Assembly: GCF_004403395.1 (NCBI RefSeq)
Contig: NZ_SOGN01000026.1
Coordinates: 62,001 to 126,000, forward strand
Direction of reading: 5' to 3'
Source of the DNA: Cryobacterium cheniae
Lineage (GTDB): Bacteria > Actinomycetota > Actinomycetes > Actinomycetales > Microbacteriaceae
Length of the DNA: 64,000 nt
Below the pieces are notes generated by a model, which saw nothing but the letters and a program-made list of their open reading frames with translations, searched no databases and had not been told where the DNA came from. This document shows positions 57,114 to 64,000 of the stretch, one piece after another; within the stretch, counting starts at the first letter, position 1, and each line of letters starts with the position of its first letter. A program made the position numbers and the translations under genes.

Positions 57114-57637
57114 TGCGCACCGTCATCCCCGACGCCGCAGCAATGCACGAGTTCGGCCGCACGGTCGCGGGCCTGCTGCGGGCCGGCGACCTGATCGTGC
57201 TGACCGGGCCGCTCGGCGCCGGGAAGACGACCTTCACCCGCGGCCTGGGGGAGGGGCTGCAGGTGCGCGGCTCTGTCACGAGCCCCACCTTCGTGCTCGC
57301 CCGCACCCACCCGAGCACGGTCGGCGGGCCCCCGCTCGTGCACGTCGACGCCTACCGTCTCGGGAGCGCCCTCGAGCTGGACGACCTCGACATCGATTTC
57401 GCCCGGTCGATCGTCGTGGTCGAGTGGGGCCGCGGGATGCTCGACGGTATCGCCGACTCCTGGCTCGACATCGAGATCGAACGGCCGGTCGGGGCCTCGC
57501 AGGCGGCAGCATCCGTCACCGCCGACCCGACCGAGGTGCTCGACGCGACCGAGGTGTTCGACCTCGACGAGCCGCGCACGGTCACGGTCACCCCGCACGG
57601 CCCCCGCTGGGCTGACTCGGGCGAATTCAGCGAATAG
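57113..57637 (+). CDS. tsaE: tRNA t6A biosynthesis ATPase TsaE
   Basis: TsaE has 174 residues; Walker [10 protein letters not shown] is at residues 32-40, followed by [16 protein letters not shown] and [19 protein letters not shown]. With TsaB and TsaD it forms the threonylcarbamoyl transfer complex for tRNAs reading ANN codons. The ~35 residues after EIER are Ala/Thr/Asp-rich and may be variable. Confidence 0.94.
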   Translation: MRTVIPDAAAMHEFGRTVAGLLRAGDLIVLTGPLGAGKTTFTRGLGEGLQVRGSVTSPTFVLARTHPSTVGGPPLVHVDAYRLGSALELDDLDIDFARSIVVVEWGRGMLDGIADSWLDIEIERPVGASQAAASVTADPTEVLDATEVFDLDEPRTVTVTPHGPRWADSGEFSE

Positions 57638-57646
57638 GCTGGTGAG

Positions 57647-58279
57647 GTGCTTCTCGCCATCGATACTTCCGCCGGAACGAGCGTCGCGGTCGTGGATCTC
57701 GCCCGCGGCGTCATCGCCGAACACTCCACCGACGACACCATGCGCCACGCCGAGGTGGTCGGCCGCCTGATCGCCGACTGCCTCACCGACGCGGCCGTTC
57801 CGATCAGCGGCCTTTCCGCCGTGGTTGGCGGCATGGGGCCCGGACCCTTCACCGGCCTGCGCGTGGGCATCGCCGCCGCGCGGGTCTTCGCGCTGGGTGC
57901 CGGGGTGCCCTTCATGCCCGTCGTCAGCCACGACGCGCTCGCCTTCGGCCGCTACCAGGCCGGCCACAGCGGCCCGCTCGTCGTCGTCACCGACGCCCGC
58001 CGCCGCGAGGTGAACTGGTCCGTGTACAGCGGGGCGGATGCCGCGGGTCTCCCGATCCGGGTCGACGGCCCGGGCGTGGCCCGGCCGGCCGTGCTGCAGG
58101 AGCCCGACTGGGAGCACGCGCGGGTGCCCCGCTTCGACGCGGTCGCCGTGTCCGCCGGGGAGCTGGGGCTGGTCGCCGAGCTGATGTGGGCCCACCGGCA
58201 TCCGTTCGCCGCCGACGAGGCGCTCTACCTGCGCTCGCCGGACGTCACCCTGTCCAACGGTCCGAAACGGGTCAGCTGA
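57647..58279 (+). CDS. tsaB: tRNA t6A biosynthesis protein TsaB
   Basis: TsaB (210 residues) is the inactive ASKHA partner of TsaD. It has VLLAIDTSAGTSVAVVDL at the start and the hallmark GGMGPGPFTGLRVGIAAARV. The GTG start follows GGCTGGTGAG. It shares a base with the next gene. Confidence 0.94.
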   Translation: MLLAIDTSAGTSVAVVDLARGVIAEHSTDDTMRHAEVVGRLIADCLTDAAVPISGLSAVVGGMGPGPFTGLRVGIAAARVFALGAGVPFMPVVSHDALAFGRYQAGHSGPLVVVTDARRREVNWSVYSGADAAGLPIRVDGPGVARPAVLQEPDWEHARVPRFDAVAVSAGELGLVAELMWAHRHPFAADEALYLRSPDVTLSNGPKRVS

Positions 58280-58791
58280 TGACCTGGCAGCTGCGCCGCG
58301 CCCGAGCCGCCGATGTGGACGCCATCATGGCGCTCGAGACCCGGATCTTCGTCAACGACGCGTGGTCCGCCGAGGCGATGGCCCAGGACGTGGCCAACCC
58401 GAACTGCTACTACCTGGTCGCCTTCCCGCCCGATGAGCCCGACCGGATCGAGGCCTACGCCGGGCTGCAGGCCCCGCGCGGAGCGCACGAGGGTGACGTC
58501 CAGACCATCGCGGTCACCGAACAGGCTCGCGGGCACGGCCTCGGCCGAACGCTGATGCTCAGCCTGATCGCCGAGGCCCGGAAACGGGGTGTGCGGGAAG
58601 TGTTCCTCGAGGTGCGCGCCGACAACCCGTCGGCCCAGGCGCTCTACCTCCGCCTCGGCTTCGAGGAGCTGGGCCTGCGCCGCGGCTACTACCAGCCCGA
58701 CAATGTCGACGCGATCGTGATGAGACTGCACGTGCCCGACCCCGAGATGCAGATGACACCGGCAGAGGCCGCAGCGGAGGCCACCGAATGA
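58279..58791 (+). CDS. rimI: ribosomal protein S18 alanine N-acetyltransferase-like GNAT
   Basis: The 170-residue GNAT has [19 protein letters not shown], the acetyl-CoA loop [19 protein letters not shown] and [19 protein letters not shown]. Its place between tsaB and tsaD is the classic RimI position; true substrates in actinobacteria may be broader. ATG overlaps the tsaB stop, and its own stop overlaps tsaD. Confidence 0.92.
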   Translation: MTWQLRRARAADVDAIMALETRIFVNDAWSAEAMAQDVANPNCYYLVAFPPDEPDRIEAYAGLQAPRGAHEGDVQTIAVTEQARGHGLGRTLMLSLIAEARKRGVREVFLEVRADNPSAQALYLRLGFEELGLRRGYYQPDNVDAIVMRLHVPDPEMQMTPAEAAAEATE

Positions 58792-59912
58792 AGACCCGGA
58801 ACGACACGACCGATCTGACCACGACCGATCTGCCTACGACCACCCTGAACCGCGTCGACCCGCTCGTGCTCGGCATCGAAACGTCCTGCGACGAGACCGG
58901 CATCGGGATCGTGCGCGGCACGACCCTGCTTTCCAACACGATCGCGTCGTCGATGGACGAGCACGCCCGCTACGGCGGAGTCGTCCCGGAGGTGGCCGCG
59001 CGCGCCCACCTCGAGGAACTCGTTCCGGCCATCCGAGCGGCGACGCTGGAGGCCGGCATCCGTTTGGAAGAGATCGACGCGGTGGCCGTGACCTGCGGCC
59101 CCGGCCTGGCCGGCGCGCTCATGGTCGGGGTCGGCGCGGCCAAGGCGCTCGCCATCTCGCTCGGCAAACCGATCTACGCGGTCAACCACCTCGTCGGCCA
59201 TGTGGGCGCCGACGTGTTGCGCCTCGGCGCGGACGACACCACGGAGGCACTGGAGTACCCCACGATCGCGCTCCTCGTCAGCGGCGGTCACACCTCTCTG
59301 CTCCTGGTGCGCGATCTGGTCTCCGACGTCGAACTGCTCGGCGAGACCATCGACGACGCGGCCGGCGAGGCCTTTGACAAGGTGGCCCGCCTGCTCGGCC
59401 TGCCCTACCCGGGCGGACCCCAGATCGACCGGGCCGCTCTGGACGGCGATCCCACCGCCATCCGTTTCCCCCGCGGTCTCAGCCAGACCAAGGACATGGC
59501 GAAACACCGTTACGACTTCTCGTTCTCCGGACTCAAGACGTCGGTGGCCCGGTGGGTCGAGCAGAAGCGCGACGCGGACGAGCCGGTGCCGCTGGCCGAC
59601 GTGGCCGCCAGCTTCCGGGAGGCGGTCGTCGACATCCTTCTGACCAAGGCCGTGGCGGCCTGCGTCGACCACGGGGTGCCGCGGCTCCTGCTCGGGGGCG
59701 GCGTGATCGCCAACGCCCGGCTACGCCAGGTGGCCCAGGAACGCACGGATGCCGCCGGCATCGCCCTGCGCGTCCCGCCTTTGTCGCTCTGCACCGACAA
59801 CGGTGCCATGATCGCCGCCCTCGGGGCGCAACTGATCATGGCCGGGCATGCGCCCTCCTCGCTGGAGTTCGGCGCGGATTCCACCCTCCCGGTCTCCGAC
59901 ATTCAGGTCTGA
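58788..59912 (+). CDS. tsaD: tRNA threonylcarbamoyladenosine transferase TsaD
   Basis: TsaD has 374 residues. Family motifs are [15 protein letters not shown] and the iron-binding pair His134/His138 in [10 protein letters not shown], then [12 protein letters not shown] and [13 protein letters not shown] Thr/Asp-rich N-terminal segment of about 25 residues precedes the conserved start. The last codons and stop are duplicated just downstream as a 25-bp tandem repeat. Confidence 0.95.
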   Translation: MKTRNDTTDLTTTDLPTTTLNRVDPLVLGIETSCDETGIGIVRGTTLLSNTIASSMDEHARYGGVVPEVAARAHLEELVPAIRAATLEAGIRLEEIDAVAVTCGPGLAGALMVGVGAAKALAISLGKPIYAVNHLVGHVGADVLRLGADDTTEALEYPTIALLVSGGHTSLLLVRDLVSDVELLGETIDDAAGEAFDKVARLLGLPYPGGPQIDRAALDGDPTAIRFPRGLSQTKDMAKHRYDFSFSGLKTSVARWVEQKRDADEPVPLADVAASFREAVVDILLTKAVAACVDHGVPRLLLGGGVIANARLRQVAQERTDAAGIALRVPPLSLCTDNGAMIAALGAQLIMAGHAPSSLEFGADSTLPVSDIQV

Positions 59913-59950
59913 AACCCCCTCCGACATTCAGGTCTGAAACCCCCTCCGAC
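59894..59950. repeat. 25-bp tandem duplication over the tsaD stop
   Basis: CTCCGACATTCAGGTCTGAA (start of the unit) ends tsaD and is repeated exactly 25 bp later, with seven bases of a third unit. The second copy lies outside the gene. It looks like a recent replication-slippage event. Confidence 0.85.
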
Positions 59951-60078
59951 CGGTATTTCGCCCGGGGGCGAGTATCCTGACTTCGGCAGGCGCCGATCTC
60001 CGGCGAACCCAACACACCCAGTCCGGTCGTGAGCCGGTCCGGTAGCCCAGACGCACCATTCTCGAAGGAGCAATCGCC

Positions 60079-60480
60079 ATGACCGACCCCGACCAGACGC
60101 CGGTTAACCCGCCCATCTACCAACCGCCGGCTGCGCCCGCGAATCCCGCGGCACCCGGGAGCCCGGCGCAATCCGGCCCGGCCTACGCCGCGCCGGGCTA
60201 CCAGCAGCCCTACGCGCAGCAGGTTCCCTCCGAGAAGTACAACGTGCTGTCCATCGTGTCGCTGGTGACCTCGATTCTCGGGATCTCCCTGGTCGGCATC
60301 ATCACCGGCCACATCGGGCTGGGCCAGATCGGCAAAACCGGAGAAAAGGGCCGAGGGCTCGCCATTGCCGGCCTCATCATCGGTTATCTGGGCATCCTGA
60401 TCTCGATCATCGCCCTGGTCGTCTTGATCCCGATCATGATCGCGATTCTCAACGATCCGGCCATGGTCGACAGCTTCTGA
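60079..60480 (+). CDS. DUF4190-type membrane protein
   Basis: The 133 residues comprise a Pro/Ala/Gln-rich N-terminus (~50 residues, with AAPGYQQPYAQQ) and a two-helix DUF4190 domain: NVLSIVSLVTSILGISLVGI, the conserved GHIGLGQIGKTGEKGRGLAI, then a second helix. The function of this family is unknown. CGAAGGAG precedes the ATG. It is the first of three similar genes in a row. Confidence 0.82.
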   Translation: MTDPDQTPVNPPIYQPPAAPANPAAPGSPAQSGPAYAAPGYQQPYAQQVPSEKYNVLSIVSLVTSILGISLVGIITGHIGLGQIGKTGEKGRGLAIAGLIIGYLGILISIIALVVLIPIMIAILNDPAMVDSF

Positions 60481-60585
60481 CCCCTCTGACCCTGTGGCCG
60501 GCGGGCCGAAACCCCGGGCCGCCAGCCGGTGACCCGATACAAATCTGCGACGCACAGCTCGTCGTCCGGAAAGGAATGAATTCGC

Positions 60586-61176
60586 ATGAGCGATTCGAAC
60601 ATCCCCAGCAACCCCGACGTTCCTCAGGTGCCCGACGTGCCGCAGGTGCCTGACGTGCCCCAGGTCCCCGACATCCCGCGCAACGAGGGGGGAACGCCGT
60701 CCGCGCCGCCGATTCCGCCGCCCGCGTACGGTGCGCCGGCCGCGCCGCCCGCGTACCGTGCCCCGACCTCGCCGCCCGCGTACAGTGCCCCGACCTCGCC
60801 GCCCGCGTACGGCGCGCCGGCCCAAGCCCAGGCTGAGGCCCAGGCGCCGGCCTACGGCACCCCGTATTCGGCGCCCTACGGCGCGCCCGCCGCGAAGCAG
60901 CCCATTTTCAGCATCCTGGCGCTGGTCGCCGGCATCCTCGGCGTGCTCGGCTCGCCGATCGTGTTCATCCCGATTGTGGGCGGCATCCTCGGGCTGTTCA
61001 TTCCCGCCGCCGCCGTCGTTCTGGGCTTCCTCGGCAAGTCGAAGGAGCCGCAGGCGAGGGGCTTCTGGCTGACCGGGATCATCACCGGGTTCATCGGCGT
61101 CGGTCTGGCGCTGATCAGCATTGTGATCTGGGCTGTCCTGTTCGCCACCCTGCCCGCCGACTATTCCTCGTTCTGA
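60586..61176 (+). CDS. DUF4190-like membrane protein with repetitive N-terminus
   Basis: The 196 residues begin with VPQVPD repeated, then PPAYGAP-type repeats (about residues 45-85). Two to three hydrophobic segments follow, with GFLGKSKEPQARGFWLTGII in the DUF4190-like position. The repeats suggest a disordered cytoplasmic or external arm. GGAAAGGAATGAATTCGC precedes the ATG. Function unknown. Confidence 0.8.
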   Translation: MSDSNIPSNPDVPQVPDVPQVPDVPQVPDIPRNEGGTPSAPPIPPPAYGAPAAPPAYRAPTSPPAYSAPTSPPAYGAPAQAQAEAQAPAYGTPYSAPYGAPAAKQPIFSILALVAGILGVLGSPIVFIPIVGGILGLFIPAAAVVLGFLGKSKEPQARGFWLTGIITGFIGVGLALISIVIWAVLFATLPADYSSF

Positions 61177-61195
61177 GCCGGAGGCAGTAGCAGGG

Positions 61196-61606
61196 ATGGC
61201 TGGGGAGGAACGGGGCCCGTTCCACGACGATGACTTCCGGGTCGACCTCACCCGGCCGCCGGCGCCCGCCCCGGGCGAATTGGATTACGCGTCGACCTTC
61301 ACGGCTCCCACGGAATGGGTGCCGTACGTCTACACCGACAGCGAGCTGACCGCGCAGGCGGGTCGGAGGGGGCTGTCCATCGCGTCGCTCGTCTTCGGGC
61401 TGGTCGGGCTGCTGATCGCCCTCTTCGGTGTCTGGGGTGCGGCGCTCTCGACCGCCGCAGTCGTGCTGGCCGTGATGGCCCGCATGACCGAGCGCCGGGC
61501 CGGCACCGTGTGGGCCTACGGGCTGGTGACCGGGCTGGCCGGACTGGTCCTCGCGGTCGGGTGGGTGTTGATCGTCACGCAGGTGCTGACGATCGTGCCC
61601 GACTGA
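61196..61606 (+). CDS. small DUF4190-like membrane protein
   Basis: The 136-residue protein has an acidic/Pro-rich start (HDDDFRVDLTRPPAPAPGE) and two or three hydrophobic segments (SIASLVFGLVGLLIALFGVW, TVWAYGLVTGLAGLVLAVGW) similar to its two upstream neighbours. Probably a diverged paralogue. Twenty bases from the previous stop, so co-transcribed. It converges with the methyltransferase gene. Confidence 0.78.
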   Translation: MAGEERGPFHDDDFRVDLTRPPAPAPGELDYASTFTAPTEWVPYVYTDSELTAQAGRRGLSIASLVFGLVGLLIALFGVWGAALSTAAVVLAVMARMTERRAGTVWAYGLVTGLAGLVLAVGWVLIVTQVLTIVPD

Positions 61607-61660
61607 GCACGTCCGACTGAGCACGTCGGGCTGAGCCCTTCGGGCCGAGCCGGTCCGGCC

Positions 61661-62860
61661 TCAGGCGAGCGGCGGAATCCGCTCCACCAGCAGGGCCACC
61701 CGCTGCCCGGCCGCCCGGGTGAGTACGAGCGTCGCCGACTCGGATCCCTTGAGCTTCAGACGTGTGCGCAGCGTGGCCGGATCGACATCCACGCCGCGTT
61801 TCTTGATCTCGAGCGTGCCGATGCGGCGCTCCTGCAGTGCCAGCCGCAACTTCTTCTCGTCGACGGGCAGCATCTCGAGCACCCGGAACGCGGTGGCGAA
61901 GGGGGTGCGCTGCAGGTCCCGGGAGGTGAGGTAGGCGATCCCCTCGCTCAGCATCCGCGCGTCGAGCGACCGGGCCAGGTCCCCGATCAGGCGGGCACGG
62001 ATGATCGCGCCGTCGGGCTCGTAGATGTAGTCGCCCAGCACCCCCACCGGGGCGTCCTCGCTATCGCGGGGTGCGGTCAGCTCGTTCGTCCCGGTCCGGC
62101 CGAGCAGCAGGGCGGAGCGACGGATGCCGGGGCGCGCGAGGGCCCCGAACCACAGCCCCATCTCCACGAGCTTGCCGTCCACGGACACCCACTGCGCTTC
62201 GGCCTCCGCGGGGATCAGGTCGCGATCGTGCCCGGGGCCGAGCTTGACGCCGATGGGCATCCGTTCACTGAGACCGAAGACGAAATCGAGGTGCGGGGAG
62301 TAGTCCTCCGGCCGGGTCAGGCGCGAGGTGTTGGAGTGCCCGGCGGTGCGCCGGGCCGGGTCGAGCCAGGCGGCGTCGAAGCCGGACAGGTCGACGTCTT
62401 CCGCGGCCGACTGCAGCACGCTCGCGTTCTCGAACGGAGCCAGGTTGTAGCTGGCGACGCTCGCGGTCACCTCGTCGGCGTCCACCCCCGTCACCGTGAG
62501 GTCCATGGCGGCCAGGGCCATGGCGTCGCCGCCGATGCCGCAGCCGAGGTCGACGACCCGGTTCAGGGACGCGCCCGCGAAGCGACCGGCGTGCAGCGCC
62601 GCCACCCGCAGCCGGGTGGCCTGCTCGAGGCCGGCCTCCGTGAACAGCATGCGGCCGGCGAACTCGCCGAACTTGGGCACGGCCTTGGCGCGGAGCCGCG
62701 ACTGGCCGAGCACCGCGGTGACCAGGTCGGGGCTGTGCCCGGCCTTGCGAAGTTCGCTGACCACCCGCACGACGTCGGCGGCCGGGTCGTACGGCGGCAA
62801 CGAGTCCAGCAGGCGCAAACCGCCCGGCGATAACAGCTCGACGAGCTCTGAACGTTCCAT
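61661..62860 (-). CDS. class I SAM-dependent methyltransferase with THUMP-like C-terminus
   Basis: The 399-residue protein has a helical N-domain, a SAM motif VVDLGCGIGGDAMALAAMDL near residues 103-122 and the catalytic-region motif AAWLDPARR near 160. Its C-terminal ~90 residues (LEIKKRGVDVDPATLRTRLK) match the THUMP-like domain common in actinobacteria. RNA methylation is likely by family, but the target is unknown. It stands alone between convergent neighbours and the divergent groES control region. Confidence 0.88.
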   Translation of the reverse strand: MERSELVELLSPGGLRLLDSLPPYDPAADVVRVVSELRKAGHSPDLVTAVLGQSRLRAKAVPKFGEFAGRMLFTEAGLEQATRLRVAALHAGRFAGASLNRVVDLGCGIGGDAMALAAMDLTVTGVDADEVTASVASYNLAPFENASVLQSAAEDVDLSGFDAAWLDPARRTAGHSNTSRLTRPEDYSPHLDFVFGLSERMPIGVKLGPGHDRDLIPAEAEAQWVSVDGKLVEMGLWFGALARPGIRRSALLLGRTGTNELTAPRDSEDAPVGVLGDYIYEPDGAIIRARLIGDLARSLDARMLSEGIAYLTSRDLQRTPFATAFRVLEMLPVDEKKLRLALQERRIGTLEIKKRGVDVDPATLRTRLKLKGSESATLVLTRAAGQRVALLVERIPPLA

Positions 62861-62886
62861 CGTGCAAACCTATCAACCCTCCGCAT

Positions 62887-62913
62887 CTGGCACTCACGTT
62901 GCGTGAGTGCCAG
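62887..62913. promoter_or_regulatory. CIRCE element (HrcA operator)
   Basis: CTGGCACTC and GAGTGCCAG are perfect 9-bp arms around a 9-bp spacer, the CIRCE layout, 75 bp before groES. HrcA repression of groES is well established in actinobacteria. It may also affect the divergent methyltransferase, whose start is 26 bp away. Confidence 0.93.
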
Positions 62914-62931
62914 ATGCGCCCTAAACTCGAC

Positions 62932-62961
62932 TTGGCACTCTCGCTGTGAGTCTGCTAACTA
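62932..62961 (+). promoter_or_regulatory. groES promoter, overlapping a CIRCE half-site
   Basis: TTGGCA (62932-62937) and TAACTA (62956-62961) are 18 bp apart. The -35 lies in a left CIRCE arm TTGGCACTC whose partner is degenerate (GAGTCTGCTAA). HrcA binding here would block RNA polymerase directly. Confidence 0.6.
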
Positions 62962-62987
62962 TGTCTTAGCTAAGAAAGAGGTCAACC

Positions 62988-63284
62988 GTGTCGGTCTCCA
63001 TCAAGCCGCTCGAGGATCGCATCGTCATCAAGCAGGTCGACGCAGAGCAGACCACCGCATCAGGTCTGGTCATTCCTGACACCGCCAAGGAAAAGCCCCA
63101 GGAGGGCGAAGTTGTCGCAGTCGGCCCCGGCCGCATCGACGACAACGGCAACCGCATTCCGCTCGACGTCGCCGTCGGCGACAAGGTGATCTACTCCAAG
63201 TACGGCGGAACCGAAGTCAAGTTCGGTGGCGAGGACCTCCTCGTCCTGTCGGCTCGCGACGTGCTCGCAGTCGTCGTTCGCTAG
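62988..63284 (+). CDS. groES: co-chaperonin GroES
   Basis: GroES has 98 residues and starts with GTG after [36 protein letters not shown], the mobile-loop region [17 protein letters not shown] and [17 protein letters not shown] are present. It caps GroEL during folding. groEL does not follow; a hairpin and rarD do, so groES is monocistronic here. Confidence 0.97.
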   Translation: MSVSIKPLEDRIVIKQVDAEQTTASGLVIPDTAKEKPQEGEVVAVGPGRIDDNGNRIPLDVAVGDKVIYSKYGGTEVKFGGEDLLVLSARDVLAVVVR

Positions 63285-63303
63285 TCACTTCCACTGATCG
63301 GTA

Positions 63304-63334
63304 GAATCCCGGATGGCCAGGCCATCCGGGATTC
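63304..63334 (+). terminator. groES terminator-like hairpin
   Basis: A 13-bp perfect stem (63304-63316 with 63322-63334) with a 5-base loop lies 20 bp after the groES stop. It is followed by GTCGTT rather than a T-run, so it acts as a weak terminator or mRNA end. Confidence 0.65.
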
Positions 63335-63355
63335 GTCGTTAAGAAAGGCCCGCCC

Positions 63356-64000
63356 GTGGAGCCAAGCCCTTCCTCGCCCGGGAAACCCCGCTCGGCCCGC
63401 CCGGAGCGGTCGGAGCAGAGCAAAGGACTGATCTACGCGGTCCTCGCCTACGCCCTCTGGGGCGCGTTGCCGCTCTACTTCCTGCTCCTCGCTCCGAGCG
63501 GCGCCTTCGAAATCGTGGCCTGGCGGGTTCTCTTCTCCCTGGTGTTCTGCGTTCTGCTGATCATGGTCACCCGCAAATGGCGGTCCTTTCGCGCCCTGCT
63601 GCGACGGCCCCGCATCGTCTTCACCATGGGCCTGGCCGGCCTGCTGATCTTCGTCAACTGGCAGACCTATGTCTTCGCTGCGCTCAGCGGCCACGTGGTC
63701 GAGGCTGCCCTCGGCTACTTCATCAACCCGATCGTCACCGTGTTCCTCGGCGTCATCCTGCTGCGCGAGAAGCTGCGCCTGTTGCAGTGGGTGGCGGTGG
63801 GCATCAGTCTCGGGGCCGTCGTCGTGCTCACCGTCGGTTACGGATCGCTGCCTTGGGTCTCGCTCATCCTCGCGTTCTCGTTCGGTTTCTACGGCCTGAT
63901 CAAGAAGCGGGTCGGCCGCGATGTCGATGCCGTCGCCGGTCTCACCCTCGAAACGGTCTGGCTTGCACCCATCGCCGTCGTGCAGCTGATCGTGGTGGCG
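63356..64000 (+). CDS. rarD: RarD-type EamA family transporter (3' truncated)
   Basis: The 215 visible codons give a cytoplasmic Pro/Ser/Arg-rich start and about seven membrane segments of the ten expected. RarD signatures include LIYAVLAYALWGALPLYFLL, EIVAWRVLFSLVFC, NWQTYVFAALSGHVVEAALG and GYFINPIVTVFLGVILLREK. The gene runs off the window end. RarD proteins are drug/metabolite-superfamily exporters of unknown substrate. GTG at 63356 follows AAGAAAGG. Confidence 0.93.
   Translation, partial: MEPSPSSPGKPRSARPERSEQSKGLIYAVLAYALWGALPLYFLLLAPSGAFEIVAWRVLFSLVFCVLLIMVTRKWRSFRALLRRPRIVFTMGLAGLLIFVNWQTYVFAALSGHVVEAALGYFINPIVTVFLGVILLREKLRLLQWVAVGISLGAVVVLTVGYGSLPWVSLILAFSFGFYGLIKKRVGRDVDAVAGLTLETVWLAPIAVVQLIVVA

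Overview
The window is high-GC DNA with GTG/TTG starts, tightly overlapping operons and actinobacterial gene order. Examples are rpsL-rpsG-fusA-tuf, glmM-coaA-glmS-acpS-alr-tsaE-tsaB-rimI-tsaD, a CIRCE-controlled groES, and ribosomal operons lacking rpsN and rpsD. Together with the dispersed GTCGAGCCTGTCGAGA-type repeats, this points to a member of the Microbacteriaceae, plausibly Cryobacterium or a relative. The genus is inference; no 16S rRNA gene is present.

Layout. (1) 1-4151: the end of a GGDEF-EAL cyclic-di-GMP enzyme, a 38-bp tandem repeat, a 13E12/DUF222-HNH nuclease gene on the minus strand, and a membrane-anchored exported protein. (2) 4366-15263: a near-complete type IV pilus locus (pilB, pilT, pilC, pilA, three minor prepilins, prepilin peptidase pilD, pilM, pilN, pilO) without outer-membrane parts, as expected for a monoderm. 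(3) 15357-17610: three small unknown genes. (4) 17650-22445: the str operon with its promoter and terminator. (5) 22572-24117: a small MT0933-like gene between two identical terminators, then an AbiEi-like/DUF559-like gene flanked by two long related hairpins. (6) 24577-37059: the S10-spc ribosomal operon, a strong terminator, then secY-adk-map. (7) 37182-42688: an orphan PTS IIB gene and a mannitol module (mtlR on the minus strand; mtlA, mtlF, mtlD) between map and infA. (8) 42746-46012: infA-rpmJ-rpsM-rpsK-rpoA-rplQ with a terminator. (9) 46060-49192: a double-GNAT gene and a minus-strand acyltransferase/SGNH gene between rplQ and truA. (10) 49201-51270: truA-rplM-rpsI. (11) 51292-59912: cell-wall precursor, CoA and tRNA t6A genes. 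(12) 60079-64000: three small DUF4190-like membrane proteins, a THUMP-like methyltransferase, groES, and the start of rarD.

Functionally most of the window is housekeeping translation and envelope synthesis. The accessory content is the pilus locus (assembly ATPase, retraction ATPase, platform, pilins, peptidase and the MNO alignment complex), the mannitol uptake system (IICB + IIA + dehydrogenase + PRD regulator), and the repeat-flanked AbiEi-like gene. The most informative non-coding signals are: a sequence shared upstream of pilB and pilA; matching -10/start regions at the infA and rplM promoters; intergenic hairpins built from a dispersed repeat, one forming a terminator ahead of secY; and the paired hairpins around 22911-24117. 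Function calls rest on motifs read by eye; no database search was run.
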